Below, piece by piece: positions 20,548 through 30,997 of a stretch of 36,028 bases of DNA. A program made the translations under genes and the position numbers. The stretch is from NCBI GenBank assembly GCA_000934455.1, contig KN883845.1:174451-210478 (forward strand), read 5' to 3'. Within the stretch, counting starts at the first letter, position 1. Every line of letters begins with the position of its first letter. Source of the stretch: Apostichopus parvimensis (lineage: Eukaryota; Echinodermata; Holothuroidea; Aspidochirotida; Stichopodidae). Below the pieces are notes generated by a model that saw only the letters and a program-made list of their open reading frames with translations, ran no database searches and was not told where the DNA came from.

Positions 20548-21440
20548 GAAAAAGTTCTTAATATAGCGCCAAATACCAAAAGGCCTCTAGGCGCTTTACA
20601 AAACCTAAAACAAATAGAAAAAAAAAAGAGAAATAAAAGGAATGAAAAGTCTAGAAAACACATAAATGAAAATTAAACAATATGTAAAATACGAACACAA
20701 AAATGTTAAAACACGAGAAGACTATAAAACAGACCAAAACCTATAAAAAAAAAGGATTAGCACATAAAATAGAGTTATACAAAAATAACAGTCTAGATAA
20801 AACCACGAGTATATAAAAGTGACAAAATCACGTAGAGAAACTAAAAACATGTGTTTTTAAAATTTTCTTAAATATGGCGAGAGATTTGGCAGTCTTTATG
20901 TGGTGTGGTAGGTCGTTCCAAAGCTTCGGTGCAGCGACCGAGAAAGCGCGATCTCCGTAGTTCTTGGTTGAGACGGTTTTCGGGACCACGAGGAGTGCCT
21001 GCGATGCTGAACGGAGCGAGCGTCCCGGGGTGTAAGCAGCGAGAAGATCTCTAATGTAAGCAGGAGAAAGACCGTTCAGTGACTTGTAAGTAAGCAATAG
21101 AATTTTATACACAATGCGGTCCTTCACTGGAAGCAAATGGAGCTCGTTCTTTCGCAAGGCATTTATGTTAACATCCCTACCACTTACACCCAGGACAACT
21201 CGAGCGGCACTATTCTGCACGCGTTGTAGCTTGGCAATGGCAGAATTTGGTAGGCCATAGAGAAGACTGTTATTGGCATCGAGATGAGATGTTACGAAGG
21301 CGTGTACAAGTCGTTGAGCAGTCGGCCGATCTATATATTTCCTTATACGACCAATCTTTGATATTCCAAGACTTGCAGAGCGACACACTTTGTTCACATG
21401 CGATAGTGCAGGGAGTATGTTTCCTGAAAAAAAATCATTG
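20501..21440 (-). mobile_element. 5'-truncated L2/CR1-like LINE
   Basis: The minus-strand copy consists of the C-terminal end of a LINE reverse-transcriptase ORF followed by a 3' UTR and a (TTA)n tail. The UTR carries TTTTGTAAAGCGCCTAGAGG and a GGTATTTGGCGCTATAT-like end, the tail structure I associate with L2/CR1-like elements of fish and marine invertebrates. The 5' break lies near 21430. No target-site duplication was seen, which is common for this group. The open frame is uninterrupted, so this is among the younger insertions here. Confidence 0.75.
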
Positions 21441-21463
21441 AAAAAGGTCAGGAAGTAAATCAT
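20828..21463 (-). CDS. LINE reverse transcriptase ORF, C-terminal part
   Basis: A 211-residue open frame. From about residue 20 it reads ALSHVNKVCRSASLGISKIG, then RPTAQRLVHAFVTSHLD, NSLLYGLPNSAIAKLQRVQN, AARVV, LHLLPVKDRIVYKILLLTYK, GLSPAYIRDLL, LRSAS, NYGDRAFSVAAPKLWNDLP and IFKKILKTHVF. This is the thumb and C-terminal region shared by L2/CR1-like LINEs. The polymerase fingers and palm (including the YADD box) and the endonuclease are missing through 5' truncation. The first 15 or so residues (MIYFLTFFNDFFS) probably come from flanking DNA. A usual LDYCNS block reads LDANNS. It cannot make an active enzyme. Confidence 0.8.
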   Translation of the reverse strand: MIYFLTFFNDFFSGNILPALSHVNKVCRSASLGISKIGRIRKYIDRPTAQRLVHAFVTSHLDANNSLLYGLPNSAIAKLQRVQNSAARVVLGVSGRDVNINALRKNELHLLPVKDRIVYKILLLTYKSLNGLSPAYIRDLLAAYTPGRSLRSASQALLVVPKTVSTKNYGDRAFSVAAPKLWNDLPHHIKTAKSLAIFKKILKTHVFSFST

Positions 21464-22412
21464 CCTGAAATTGTGGCTTCCCTGCAGTTAAAATAGTTAC
21501 AGTTTGATTCAGCCACAGTGAGTAACAAATAATAGGTCTATGGTACTCAGTACAGTGCAGGTTTGTTTATGACATGCAAATGTACAAATTCAGTCTTACA
21601 ATTTGGCTGTATTCTGTTCACTATTTTATGTAACAGTGATGCATTTCTTGTTCTTAAACTTCATAATGCTATCCTTCTTCAGGAACTAGGTGTGTACTTG
21701 CTACAAGCATAAAATCATGCAGCCTGTCTGAAGGTTTGATAATTTGCTTTATTAGTATCCATTGTCAGCTTGTCCAGTTTAAGGAAGACTCCTGCTTCCA
21801 CTGAAGCATAATTGTTTCCACTCATGGCTTCTTCAGCAATCATCATGGAACTTGGCCATATGATATGGATGTTTGTGCATACAGTTACATTGCCTATGTT
21901 CAATATGTCACAGCTCTACACAGGGTCCAATACCGTACATTCAGCATATATCGTCTTAGGCTGTGTATCTTTATACAACAATATTTCAAACATCAATTAA
22001 ACATATCAATTATGAATGCTGTCAATTGACATAGAAATTGTTAAGAATACATGGATGTTTCACAGCAGAAATGTTGCACCTAGACTAAATTTAACAATTT
22101 CTTCCTTTAGTTTTATTTTCATGTGAGTGAACACACTCACTCCTCACTTGGCCTATCATAGGCCACAAGTTCGAAATTTCATTTGCTATTTAATACATAC
22201 TTATTAACGCTTTATAATGCACTCCGTAGTTATGTTTCCTTGAACAAAGATGTGCATTTTTGTTAGTGCAGAAAAATCAAGTATTCTGAGCTACAGTAAA
22301 GGAATAGTTGATGCAGTGGTCATACTTATTGTTTGAGCCATTGTGACAAAATAGTATATAGTAGTATTTGTCAGTTTGAGGTGTGAACTTAATAGTGTGA
22401 TAGAAGATCACA
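21464..22412. other. No gene seen
   Basis: Short open frames at 21715-21903 (-) and 21812-22000 (+) have no motif. AT-rich. Confidence 0.55.
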
Positions 22413-22495
22413 TTTTTCGGGGGGATGTTTGGTTTTCCCTCTCTGGCAACCCTTTTGGTTGCCAGAGAGGGAAAAGCAAACATCCCCCCGAAAAA
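22413..22495. repeat. Near-perfect 39-bp-stem hairpin
   Basis: Arms 22413-22451 and 22457-22495 are reverse complements over 39 bases with a single mismatch (22432 G against 22476 G). The loop is only CTTTT. The arm reads TTTTTCGGGGGGATGTTTG and continues to CTCTCTGGCAAC. Similarity ends sharply at both outer edges. No open frame or flanking duplication explains it. It could be a tiny foldback element, two fused head-to-head transposon ends, or a hairpin RNA source. Confidence 0.9.
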
Positions 22496-22589
22496 GAACC
22501 ATTGAACTAAAAGGAAATGTATGAAAATTAATATAAATGCGATGAAGATATCATTCGGATGAATATGATAATGTTGTTTTTACTATCCG

Positions 22590-22914
22590 CACAATGATCA
22601 ACACAAGCAGCATAACCATCTCAGGGATAATAGAATTTCTCCTGAAAAGTATTCATATGATGAGCCACTGTCATGAATTGGTTGGTATTGAACCGATGCC
22701 TACTCTTTATAAATCTTTAGATACGAAAGGTCAGTCTGTTATGCACTATTTGAGGAAAGTTGCTACCAAATAGCCACCTTTAAAATATGTTTTTCATGCC
22801 ATAGAAGTTGCCAGAGCAGAAACAAACGATCTTATTCCTGAGATGCCTGGATTAATATGGCTACTGACTTGCTACTTTGGGGAGAAAGTAGATAACCTGT
22901 TGTACCTATCAAAG
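22590..22914 (+). pseudogene. Possible exon with in-frame stop, unrecognised
   Basis: One plus frame stays open from about 22570 to 22914 except for a TAG at 22771-22773. It ends at a strong donor AAG|GTGAGT in phase 0. The peptide includes SCHELVGIEPMPTLYKSL, GQSVMHYLRKVATK, YVFHAIEVARAETNDLIPEM and LIWLLTCYFGEKVDNLLY. It looks like real protein but I do not recognise the family. It could belong with the exon remnants at 28255 and 29802. The TAG makes it a probable pseudogene. Confidence 0.4.
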
Positions 22915-24425
22915 GTGAGTATTTCTATAAAGTGAACTGATATTTCTTTTCTATTTCATTTATTTGCAAAGGTTATCATGCTGGCAAATAACTTGGCAAT
23001 GTTATAGCAAGATAAGGTTGAAGACTACATTACCAAGTGCAATGTCACCCTGGTAGAGATGAAGCATAAATTAGTTGAAAGAATAATTTGAAAGCAAGGG
23101 AGGGCAAAGTGGGGATTACAAGTAAAATTGCAGTATCACATTGTCATAGTCTCTGTAGTGATATGTTTATCAGCCTTAGAGGACACCTTACATTGAGTTG
23201 CAGATCAGCACCATGACAACAACCTGACTATGCCGCAGGTGCAGAATATGTTCTTAGATCAAAAGCAATGTGTGTACTCAAGGTGTAACGCCACATGCAT
23301 TCTTTTTAGTATGTTTATTCAGACTTGGTCAAATTTTGTGCTGTACATGGCCAATAATAAAACATTATTTTGTAATGAGCTGTCTTTTAGACTGCCATCA
23401 TGATGGCTACTTAAGTATATTTTTACCTACACCTAGGTGACATTTAACTGCTATGTTAATATCCTAACTAGGGCCATGTTCCACACAGTTTGTCTTGGAC
23501 TTGAGTGTGATTTCAAGTTAAAAACAGACTATGTATCAAACCTAAGATTCTGGGTTACTCTTTGTGGGATGGGGCCGAGATCAAAGTGTTATCAAGAGCT
23601 CTGCCTTCAATTATTTGTCATTTCTGCCACCAGACAACTTTGTATAAGTTTTAGGTTCTCAAATTCAAGTTGCACATATTTTACTTTCCCAGGAGACAAG
23701 CAGTGGTCGGGAGGCTGTTTCCAGCTTGAACTCAGCAACACCCTGTATTATTGTTTCGGGTAAGCTTCTGGAGTGTACATTTCGGGTGTTTTGGTTAAGA
23801 GAGCCTTGTTATATTCATCAACAATATTTAAGTACATCAGATTTAAAGTATCGCTTTGATCCTGCTCAACATTTTGTTTGCATACTACCGATTGTTTTTT
23901 TCACCCTGTCTTTTCCCCCTATTGATCCCTTCCTTGGATCAGACTATAGTAGGAATTCCTGTTTCTTAATTCAAATGCAAAGTCTTCCTTTCCAAATTGT
24001 GCAATAGAGGTATATACTTATCAAAAGTGTTCTAAATGTGACATGGGAACAACTGTACTAGCTTTCAGTATGGTAGATACTTGTTACTGGAAAACAGTTT
24101 GCCAAGATTTAGTTTAATGTGATGTTAGATGAAAGAGAAGATTAATTTATTGAAGTTACATCTTCTGGCTAACATTGGAAGTGGCTCTAAATATGCCTGA
24201 ACCATTGTAAAAATTTAGGGATCAGTCTGGTGGCAGTAATTTAGACTCATTTTTGTTGTAATGGCATAAGCAACCATCGAATCAATCCTTACTTGGAAGC
24301 ATAAGCAATGTTAACATGAATGTCCAGTAAGTAGTAAAGGTAAAAAAGTATCAGAAACATTGTCTTGATATTAAAATTATGACGTGTACATGTATATCAA
24401 TTAGCATTGAGGGTTTGTAGTCAGA
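22915..24425. other. No supported gene
   Basis: A 108-residue open frame at 23437-23763 and a 93-residue one at 23726-24007 lack motifs. The later part may contain the untranslated 5' part of the gag remnant that follows, but no LTR was recognised. Confidence 0.5.
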
Positions 24426-25143
24426 ATGGGGTAATTGCATTTGAGATCAAAGACCGTCATGAACATATCTCTAAAAACGCACAGAAAATAATTACTGTCC
24501 TTCAGGAGACTTTTGGGGAGAAAATAGCTCTTGGCTCCCTCATGAGAGACATATGTAATCGCAGTCAGAGGAGGATGAGTCAGTAACTGATTTTTCATAT
24601 GCTTTGCTTAGTTTGGTGGACAAATTGTCTGGAGTGAAAGGTGCTTCCGATGCCCAGGCCACTCTGAAAGAGCAGTTCAGAGATGGCATCACAGATGCGA
24701 TGCTGAGACGGGAGGTGAAAAGAATGATGAAAGACAAGTGAAAAATTACGTTCCTAAAACTCGGAGACTGGGCAGTGGACATGTCCGACGACGCAGACTC
24801 CTTGCCTCCACATCGTTCAAGACGCGCACATGCTAACGCAGTGCAGGCAGATACGGCTATCGCAGATGCTATCCAAGTCCTGTCGACAGCAGTCCGGGGT
24901 CAAACGGAAGTTCTTGACACAATTAGAACACAGCAAGGCAATTTCCACAGTCGTCTTAGCAGAGTCGAAGAAGACTTAGCTAGAAGTTCACACAGACAAA
25001 GGTCAAACAAATCCAGAAACCAGTCGCGACCCAACCAATCAAGAAGGGACCTCAGCCAAGTAGAATGCTACCGTTGCCACGAAAGGGGTCATTTTGCTAG
25101 TACTTGTAGAGCCAACAGTGCCAACCAAAGAAACCATCCTTAA
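24426..25143 (+). pseudogene. Retrotransposon gag remnant with CCHC zinc knuckle
   Basis: The first frame reads AQKIITVLQETFGEKIAL and LMRDICNRSQ. It shifts near 24566 to EEDESVTDFSYALLSLVDKL, then LKEQFRDGITDAMLRREVKR, a TGA, and FLKLGDWAVDMS. The 122-residue open frame (24775-25143) follows and contains a coiled-coil-like stretch and the zinc knuckle CYRCHERGHFASTC. The order (FGE, RxQxxxES, DFSxAL, LKEQFxxG, LRRE, LRDxA, CCHC) is that of LTR-retrotransposon gag proteins of the Ty3/Gypsy type. The family is called from motifs. It is non-functional as written (one shift, one stop). Confidence 0.75.
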
Positions 25144-25284
25144 CAGTCGGAAAACTAGATGCACCCAGACCCGTGAGCCTGGCGATGGGTGTTGCTTCGC
25201 ATTCAAGTTTACAGGTGGGCTGAAATTTGGTTAATGTATCCGATTCCACTATAGGGGAGTGCCCTGTTACTATTGTAGAATGGA

Positions 25285-25600
25285 GTAATACCCAAATTAA
25301 AAGCTTTGATTGACACTGGGTCTCAGGTCACCAGACTTTCAGAAAATGTTTTTAATTTATGCTTCCCAAATGTTCAACTAGAGCAATTGCATTGGCTGTC
25401 TCTAAATACAGCGAAAGGGTCCTCAATTCCTTATAAAGGTTATTTTGAGACCGACCTTGTAATTGCCGGTACGGTAATTCCTGGTCGAGGGATCCTGGTG
25501 GTTAATTGAAATTGTAATGCTCGGATGTTAATTGGTATGAATGTGTTAAGAGAGTTACCCCCTGATATCCTGGTTCGACAACTGGGCCTCCCCATGCAGT
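25285..25600 (+). pseudogene. Retropepsin-like protease remnant
   Basis: In the gag frame, after several stops (25141-25278), the sequence reads PKLKALIDTGSQVTRLSENV with the aspartic-protease DTG, then GYFETDLVIAGTVIPGRGIL, a TGA at 25507-25509, and ARMLIGMNVLRELPPDIL. The late LIGMNVLREL block is the expected second half of a retropepsin. It would have been a gag-protease fusion. No reverse transcriptase, RNase H or integrase motif follows within the next kilobase. Confidence 0.75.
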
Positions 25601-25619
25601 CTTGTCAAAGAGTGCAGAG

Positions 25620-26410
25620 TACAGATCTTATACATCGCCTTATATCTAAAGGTATTGAAGTGTTGTTATGTACAGTTTATCTTTTATAAGTTTGAGGACA
25701 ATGTATTTAATTATTTGAGTGTTATCGAAAAGTATGTGGTAAGGTAATATTATGGTTAAGATAAGCTTTCGGTTTATATTGTTGTTAATCAGGAATTAAG
25801 TTCATTATGTTCATTAGTTTTAGTATCCCACATTGGATTTGTGTTATGGGTCTTTTGCCATTTCAATATTTTTGGGTCTGTTACCTGGGATATTTTACAG
25901 TTGTGTATGTGTTTATGAATGCCGCCATATTGTTTTCTTTGACGAGAGTGATTTAGGATTAGGGAATCCTTGTGCTACTTAATCATATATTATGATTATT
26001 GTAATGTATTATATGTATTATATCTTAATAGTATTTCTCCACTCAGAATATGATTTTAGTTTACCTTTACTGGTTGACTATTTTTCTGTTTCTTACTGTT
26101 TCCTTACTGTGCATTTGATGAAAGTGAAAATATTATATTATATATAATATGTTGTTTTGGCGAGTAATTGTTTTTTTTTGGGGTGGGGGGGGGACCGTCT
26201 GTTTTTAGATACGAAAATTTTCCATTTAAATTTCATGAAATGAGGGATTGATGTGAAACAGGTGGTAAGTTTCCAGGTTTAAGTTTATCGTAATACAAAT
26301 CAACGGGTTTGTTATCAGTTTTGAATCTTCAGTTCGTTTCGGGTTTTCATATAATTGATCAGCTCGCCGAGTCTTGTGAGTAGACGAGAATAAATTCTCG
26401 CTTGAATTCT
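25620..26410. other. No gene seen; G-rich tract
   Basis: AT-rich. A T9 followed by a G-rich run at about 26171-26193 resembles a polypurine tract, but no following LTR pair was recognised. Confidence 0.45.
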
Positions 26411-26427
26411 TTTTTTAGGGGGGGTTA
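26411..26427 (+). promoter_or_regulatory. Candidate polypurine tract before an LTR start
   Basis: TTTTTTAGGGGGGGTTA is followed directly by TGTGCAGTG. This layout is like a retroelement polypurine tract next to an LTR beginning TGT, downstream of the gag-protease remnant. No second LTR copy was found, so the call is weak. Confidence 0.25.
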
Positions 26428-26773
26428 TGTGCAGTGATTTCTGAGACTTGAGTTCAAGGACATATTTTTGGGTGTCATGATTATCTTAAATAGTAATCAA
26501 TGTTGTGCTGGATTTAACACCGAGAAAATGTCCTTTGAGTTCCTGTTGCAATTTCCAAGGGTCCTTTAAATAGGGAAGGTTATTTATGTTGTTGTCGCTT
26601 GTCTGTAAAGGCAAATGCTTCACAGAGTATAATTGTTTCTTTTTCCTCTTTCAGCAGCAGTAAAGGAAAGAGTTTTTCATTTTTCCCACCGCCCTCTCTT
26701 GTTTTTGGCTTAAGTCATATAAATTCTTGTTTCATTTTTACACTATTCACAAATCTTGACAATTAATCAGTTG
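26428..26773. other. No gene seen; possible LTR body
   Basis: The segment starts TGTGCAGTG and could end at a TTGACA near 26757-26762. No repeat partner was seen in the window. Confidence 0.25.
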
Positions 26774-27190
26774 TACACTGAAAATAAAATTGGGTGTCAA
26801 TTGACACCTTTAAAGGGTATATGTGTTCTGGACACCATTTTTACGCATTTTACACCCACAGTTACTCACAATGACCCCTTGAAGAGTGTCATTCTTGCAT
26901 CGCTCCGAGAATGCACATTCTTATGTTGACACCATTTGGGTGTAATCATCAATTTTACCCCGTTAGAGGTGTCAAAATACACCACTGTGGTGTCCAGCAA
27001 TATGCCGGCTATGTGGTGTCAAAACAATTTGACGGGGCCGGTTGACACCTTTGGAGTTAGCGTGACACTCTTTGATACTGATTTGCATACTGGCACCTGT
27101 AGATAAACATTACGGGGGTCAAACTAAGGTAGTAAGGGGTCAGATGACACCTTTGAAAGGTTGGAATCAGCGTGACACCCTTTGGTACTC
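26774..27190 (+). repeat. Left GGTGTC/GACACC subterminal array
   Basis: It holds the terminal palindrome GGTGTCAATTGACACC (26793-26808) and many further diverged copies of GACACC or GTGTCA, for example near 26834, 26930, 26990, 27043 and 27147, often next to CTTTGA or CTTTAAAGG. Confidence 0.7.
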
Positions 27191-28254
27191 ATTTGCCTTA
27201 CATACTGACATGTACTGTAGTGACCGTCCGTTACTATGTTCCCGCCAAAAGCAAAGGGCGAAAACAGACTGCTTGGGCATGTTACAGTACAGTCTGTATA
27301 TTTTTCTTACGTGCGTTCATACGCGTTGGTAAGATGTATGTTTCACTAAAGAGTGTGCTATTTTTAATGATACAGTGCTCCTAAACCATTGCTTCACGGT
27401 ACTTGATTCTTTCAAAGTTTATTTTGTCTAGTCCAAAAACTACAAAATAATGATTACAATGCTTTCCTATAATATATTTGCAAGTTCTGCATTTCTAAAG
27501 TTGCTATTTCATGCTGCGATTCAGCATGAGGAAGGGGCTTTGATGCAAATTGTTTACCAAAGTAATCATGTTAGAGCTGTCAGGGTTATATACTTCAATT
27601 ATAAGTATTAATTCCTTACACCCAAACAAATTTCAGGGTTGTAGCTTTTCTCAATATTAATTTAGCAAGTTGTTTAGTTGCTCCGATGTACAATAAAGGT
27701 CGTCTTTGACAGGCAATCACTCAAATTGCGTGATGTTGAAATAATCTGATTAATTTCTTGTGGAAGAGATATAGTACCACCCTGTTTGTACAAAAAAATT
27801 CAGGATGTAGTTGCCTGCCAAAAAAGTTACTGGCTTAAAAAATAGTGTTCTAAAACTAAAGGTTAAAGGTCATTTTGAGGTCAAACAGTGAAAATCATGT
27901 GTGTCATTATCAAAATTTAGATCTCTGATCCCATGACTGATTAATATTCATGAGCACCACAAACAGTAGTATTCACTCATTATAATAACTAACACTTATG
28001 ATATGGTTTTGTGACTGTAAGTGTCCAATAGAAACTTGGTTTGAACAGCATTTACAATGTTCAATTATGTCAAGCATTGTACTGTGGTTGAGCTACGGCA
28101 TCATTCATTCTATAGTTTTACAAAACTAAATACAGATTTTCCTATTTCAAGAGTGTGAATCCTAAAATAATCAGGTTTTAAGATGATCCATTATTTCATG
28201 TATTGTACAGAATTTTGTTTTAACATCAGTGCTGTACATTACTTTACAGATTAT
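27191..28254. other. No gene seen
   Basis: Non-coding. The short frames 27072-27384 overlap the array and have no motif. Confidence 0.5.
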
Positions 28255-28408
28255 AGCAGAGTTCTTTCGAGTGACTGAAGTGAACTTACAGGAGAATTTG
28301 ACACTGGAATGTCAAATATCACCCCTATGCTGTTGGAGATCAAGACCTCAAGAAAATTGCAGTAATGGGTGAATAATATTCCAGAAGACACCCAGGACAA
28401 TAAGTATG
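28255..28408 (+). pseudogene. Possible exon, phase-matched to 29802
   Basis: ACTTTACAG precedes 28250-28255 and a strong donor TATG|GTAAGT follows at 28409. The frame used at the 3' end reads SNITPMLLEIKTSRKLQ, a TAA, then WVNNIPEDTQDNKY and leaves one base. The acceptor at 29801 supplies two bases to complete a GCC codon, so the two exons join in frame. The in-frame TAA suggests decay. The family is not recognised with certainty. Confidence 0.4.
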
Positions 28409-29801
28409 GTAAGTAAGTCCCCTCCCCAGTAAAAATGTTGGATCCCAACTTGTGATTGCAGCGGGTAGAAAACTTAGACCCATATACCTGAATATCTCTA
28501 CTCGGGCACCCAGGTAACAGTGAGGGGTTTGGTGAGTGACCTCTATGACCTCAGGTGACCTATATACCAAAAACAATAGTAATGCCATTTCGCCCATACC
28601 TCTAAAGTAGCACTGGATACAGGACACACGAGGACGAAAGTTTAATGAAAAGATTTAGAAATAATCGCTGTGGTTAATTTATTCACCTGTTGATCATAAG
28701 CTTTAATTATTGGGATCATCAAATTGCCAGGGATTGAATAAGTGGTCCCTCATCAGCTACTTGTGCCATAAACTCCCTCAAGGGCACAATAAACAATCAA
28801 TACTTTGAGCAGTACTGTACTCACACAAAATGTACATACTGCACATGAGGTATAGCCTAAACTTAAGGCGGAATTTTCACCACAGAAACATCTTGGAATT
28901 TGTCATTTTATAAAATTGTCCAAATGAATATTTTTTATTTTAATTTAAAACAAGTATTATCTCAAATGTAATTGTGATCCAAGGCTAGATTGTAGGCAGT
29001 CTCAAAGACTGAACATCATGGATTCAAATATGGAATTCTGACAGAATTTTACTTTTAGAAAACACAAAATTCCTGTGTTAGTTTAGCCTAAGCCCAAAGT
29101 AAACAATTGTAATGAACAATTTCATTTCTAGATCTGTATTGATCTTTACATATCGAGCCTTCCGTATCCAGACACATTGCTATCAGAGATGTGTCAGGGT
29201 TGCGGTTTGGCTTATCATCACTTCATATAAAAACTCCCGAAATCAAATCAAATCAAATATGAGTTGAAAAGTTTCTCTGGAATGTCAAAATGTCAAAGGT
29301 TAATAAGTTATAGCTCTCAACAAAACAAATCATCACTTTAGTCCTAATCCGTTACCAAGAAAGACGACATTTAGGCTACATTTCCGGGGCCCTCTGGTCA
29401 ATGTTGTTGGGCTAGGTCTTTGAAATTATGATATATTTTGCTGTTTTCAGAGGGCCATAACTTCTGAACCACTCCAGCTATAGAGCTAACAATTTTGGGG
29501 AATTAGTTTGAAACTTACTGTTTCAAGTAGTCAGTTTCAGTGAAATGTAAGGAGGTCACATGGGGATGTTTCTGAAGATTTGATCATTTAGCATGAAATG
29601 ACCCTGTTGGTTGATATAATGGATACATAATGTGTTCATTTAAATTAATTTAAGGGGTCAAAGGTCAAACTTTTCAAATTGCTGTAACTCTGCAAACTTG
29701 TACAATTGTTGGTTGATAGTGGGTATAGATAGTGGTCTGCTTTTGTCCAAGCCTTATATACTCATTATTTAACTGAATATGTTTCTTTGCCTATTTAACA
29801 G
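28409..29801. other. Probable intron
   Basis: Bounded by GTAAGT and a pyrimidine-rich acceptor ending TATTTAACAG. It holds a GGCCCTCT/AGAGGGCC inverted pair (about 29389-29459) and a GGGGTCAAAGGTCAAA-like block near 29655. No coding was seen. Confidence 0.45.
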
Positions 29802-30037
29802 CCAAAGCCTTGCTGTCCATCCCTGTACATCTACAGGAGAGTGTAGATGTCTTGATGAACAACCACTGTCCAGGACATGTACAGTTACCGTTAACTGCTG
29901 TCATTGTGTGCGATGTGGGAGTGGAGAGCGAATCATTTCAGCTTTATGTGGAGAAGGAATTGGTGGGAGAGTGGACTTTGATTTGGATGGCATTCATGGG
30001 CTTCTTCGCTGTACATTACATTTTTGATCTTCAGTAA
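29802..30037 (+). CDS. Terminal exon of an uncharacterised animal gene family
   Basis: From the acceptor at 29801 the frame reads AKALLSIPVHLQESVDVLM, LPLTAVIVCDVG, LYVEKELVGEWTL and AFMGFFAVHYIFDLQ, ending at TAA 30035-30037. The last block resembles, from memory, the FxxYYxFNIxYP end of a widespread uncharacterised animal family whose other blocks may be present at 19900-20400. The segment is open throughout. It joins in phase with the exon ending at 28408. Whether it is expressed is unknown. Confidence 0.45.
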
Positions 30038-30604
30038 ACCCCCAAAAATGTAACAAAACACTGACGTTTGTACAAACATTTATTTGTAAGATGGAGGACT
30101 CTGTGAAAACACCAGATGCAGTGCTCAAGTTTTGGTCTCAAGTGGCATAGGAAGCATTTCGGACTGTCAACGTTTTTGCATCAAAACGTCAAACGATCGT
30201 CACTTAAAGGGGAACTAAAGGCAAATTTACAAAACCCTATATAGATAGAGAAACTGCTTGTAACAGATGCACATAATTGTCCACAGTCACCCATAGACTA
30301 CAACCCATAAAACTACAGTTTTCCTAATAGTCTGAACTGTGATCACTAGTGGAACAAAGGTTTACATATATGGATAAACGACCTATTTGTTGCTTTTAAA
30401 TTTTTTAATATGTTTATAAAGGAAATCCAGAACTTCATGAACTAATTATAGATAACTAGACATCAAGCAGCAGTATTTCATGTTCAGTAATATATTTGCA
30501 ACAATCAAAAGTGACTTTCTTATTTTAGTTTGCATAACTTTTTTACAAACTTTCCATGTTGATATGATTTAGTAGTGATTCCTTTTAATATATAATTGCT
30601 TCAA
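30038..30604. other. No gene seen
   Basis: Possible 3' flank of the terminal exon. AT-rich, with AAAGGGGAACTAAAGGCAAA near 30207. No polyadenylation signal was assigned with confidence. Confidence 0.45.
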
Positions 30605-30997
30605 CACATTAAAGGTGTCCCTAATGTGTGCTTATTCGAAGACAGTGCATCAATACCATTTTGGTGTCATTATAATGGGTCTTCAGGTAAGCATGTCAAA
30701 AGTTACCGGACACTCCAAGGGGATCACTTACATCCTAAACACCTTTGTGTGCTCACCTGTAAGAGACATCCTGGACATCTTAAAGGTGTCTCTTGATACC
30801 CATATTGGTGTCATTTGACTCCTCTGAAAATGGGTCTTCAGGTAAGCACCTAAAGGTGTCGGTGGTCACTGGACACCCCAAAGTAGTCTGAAATGCACCT
30901 TAAAGGTGTCACTTGGACACCTTTTCATGCTTACCTGAAGACCCACTTCTGGCCACCTTTAAAGGTGTCAAATGACACCTTTATTTTTGGAAGTGTA
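30605..30997 (-). repeat. Right GGTGTC/GACACC subterminal array
   Basis: Multiple AAAGGTGTC and GACACC words recur every 20-60 bases, ending in the palindrome AAAGGTGTCAAATGACACCT (30961-30980) and the terminal GGAAGTGTA. It also has the phrase GGGTCTTCAGGTAAGCA at about 30679 and 30834 and its reverse complement near 30928. It is a mirror of the left array, diverged. Confidence 0.75.

Larger units (their letters stand above)
26774..30997. mobile_element. Candidate 4.2-kb TIR element with GGTGTC palindromes
   Basis: The left end starts TACACTGAAAATAAAATTGG (26774) and runs through GGTGTCAATTGACACCTTTA. The right end (30953-30997), read in reverse, starts TACACTTCCAAAAATAAAGG and runs through GGTGTCATTTGACACCTTTA. 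The two ends share about 40 of 45 positions with small gaps and face each other. Both have a TA at their outer edge, compatible with a TA target duplication. Arrays of GGTGTC/GACACC words extend inward about 400 bases from each end. Two coding remnants lie between. It may instead be two separate short elements of one family. Confidence 0.5.

Noticed and set aside
20454..20663. Poly-Tyr minus-strand open frame
   Set aside because: Translation of the (TTA)n LINE tail.
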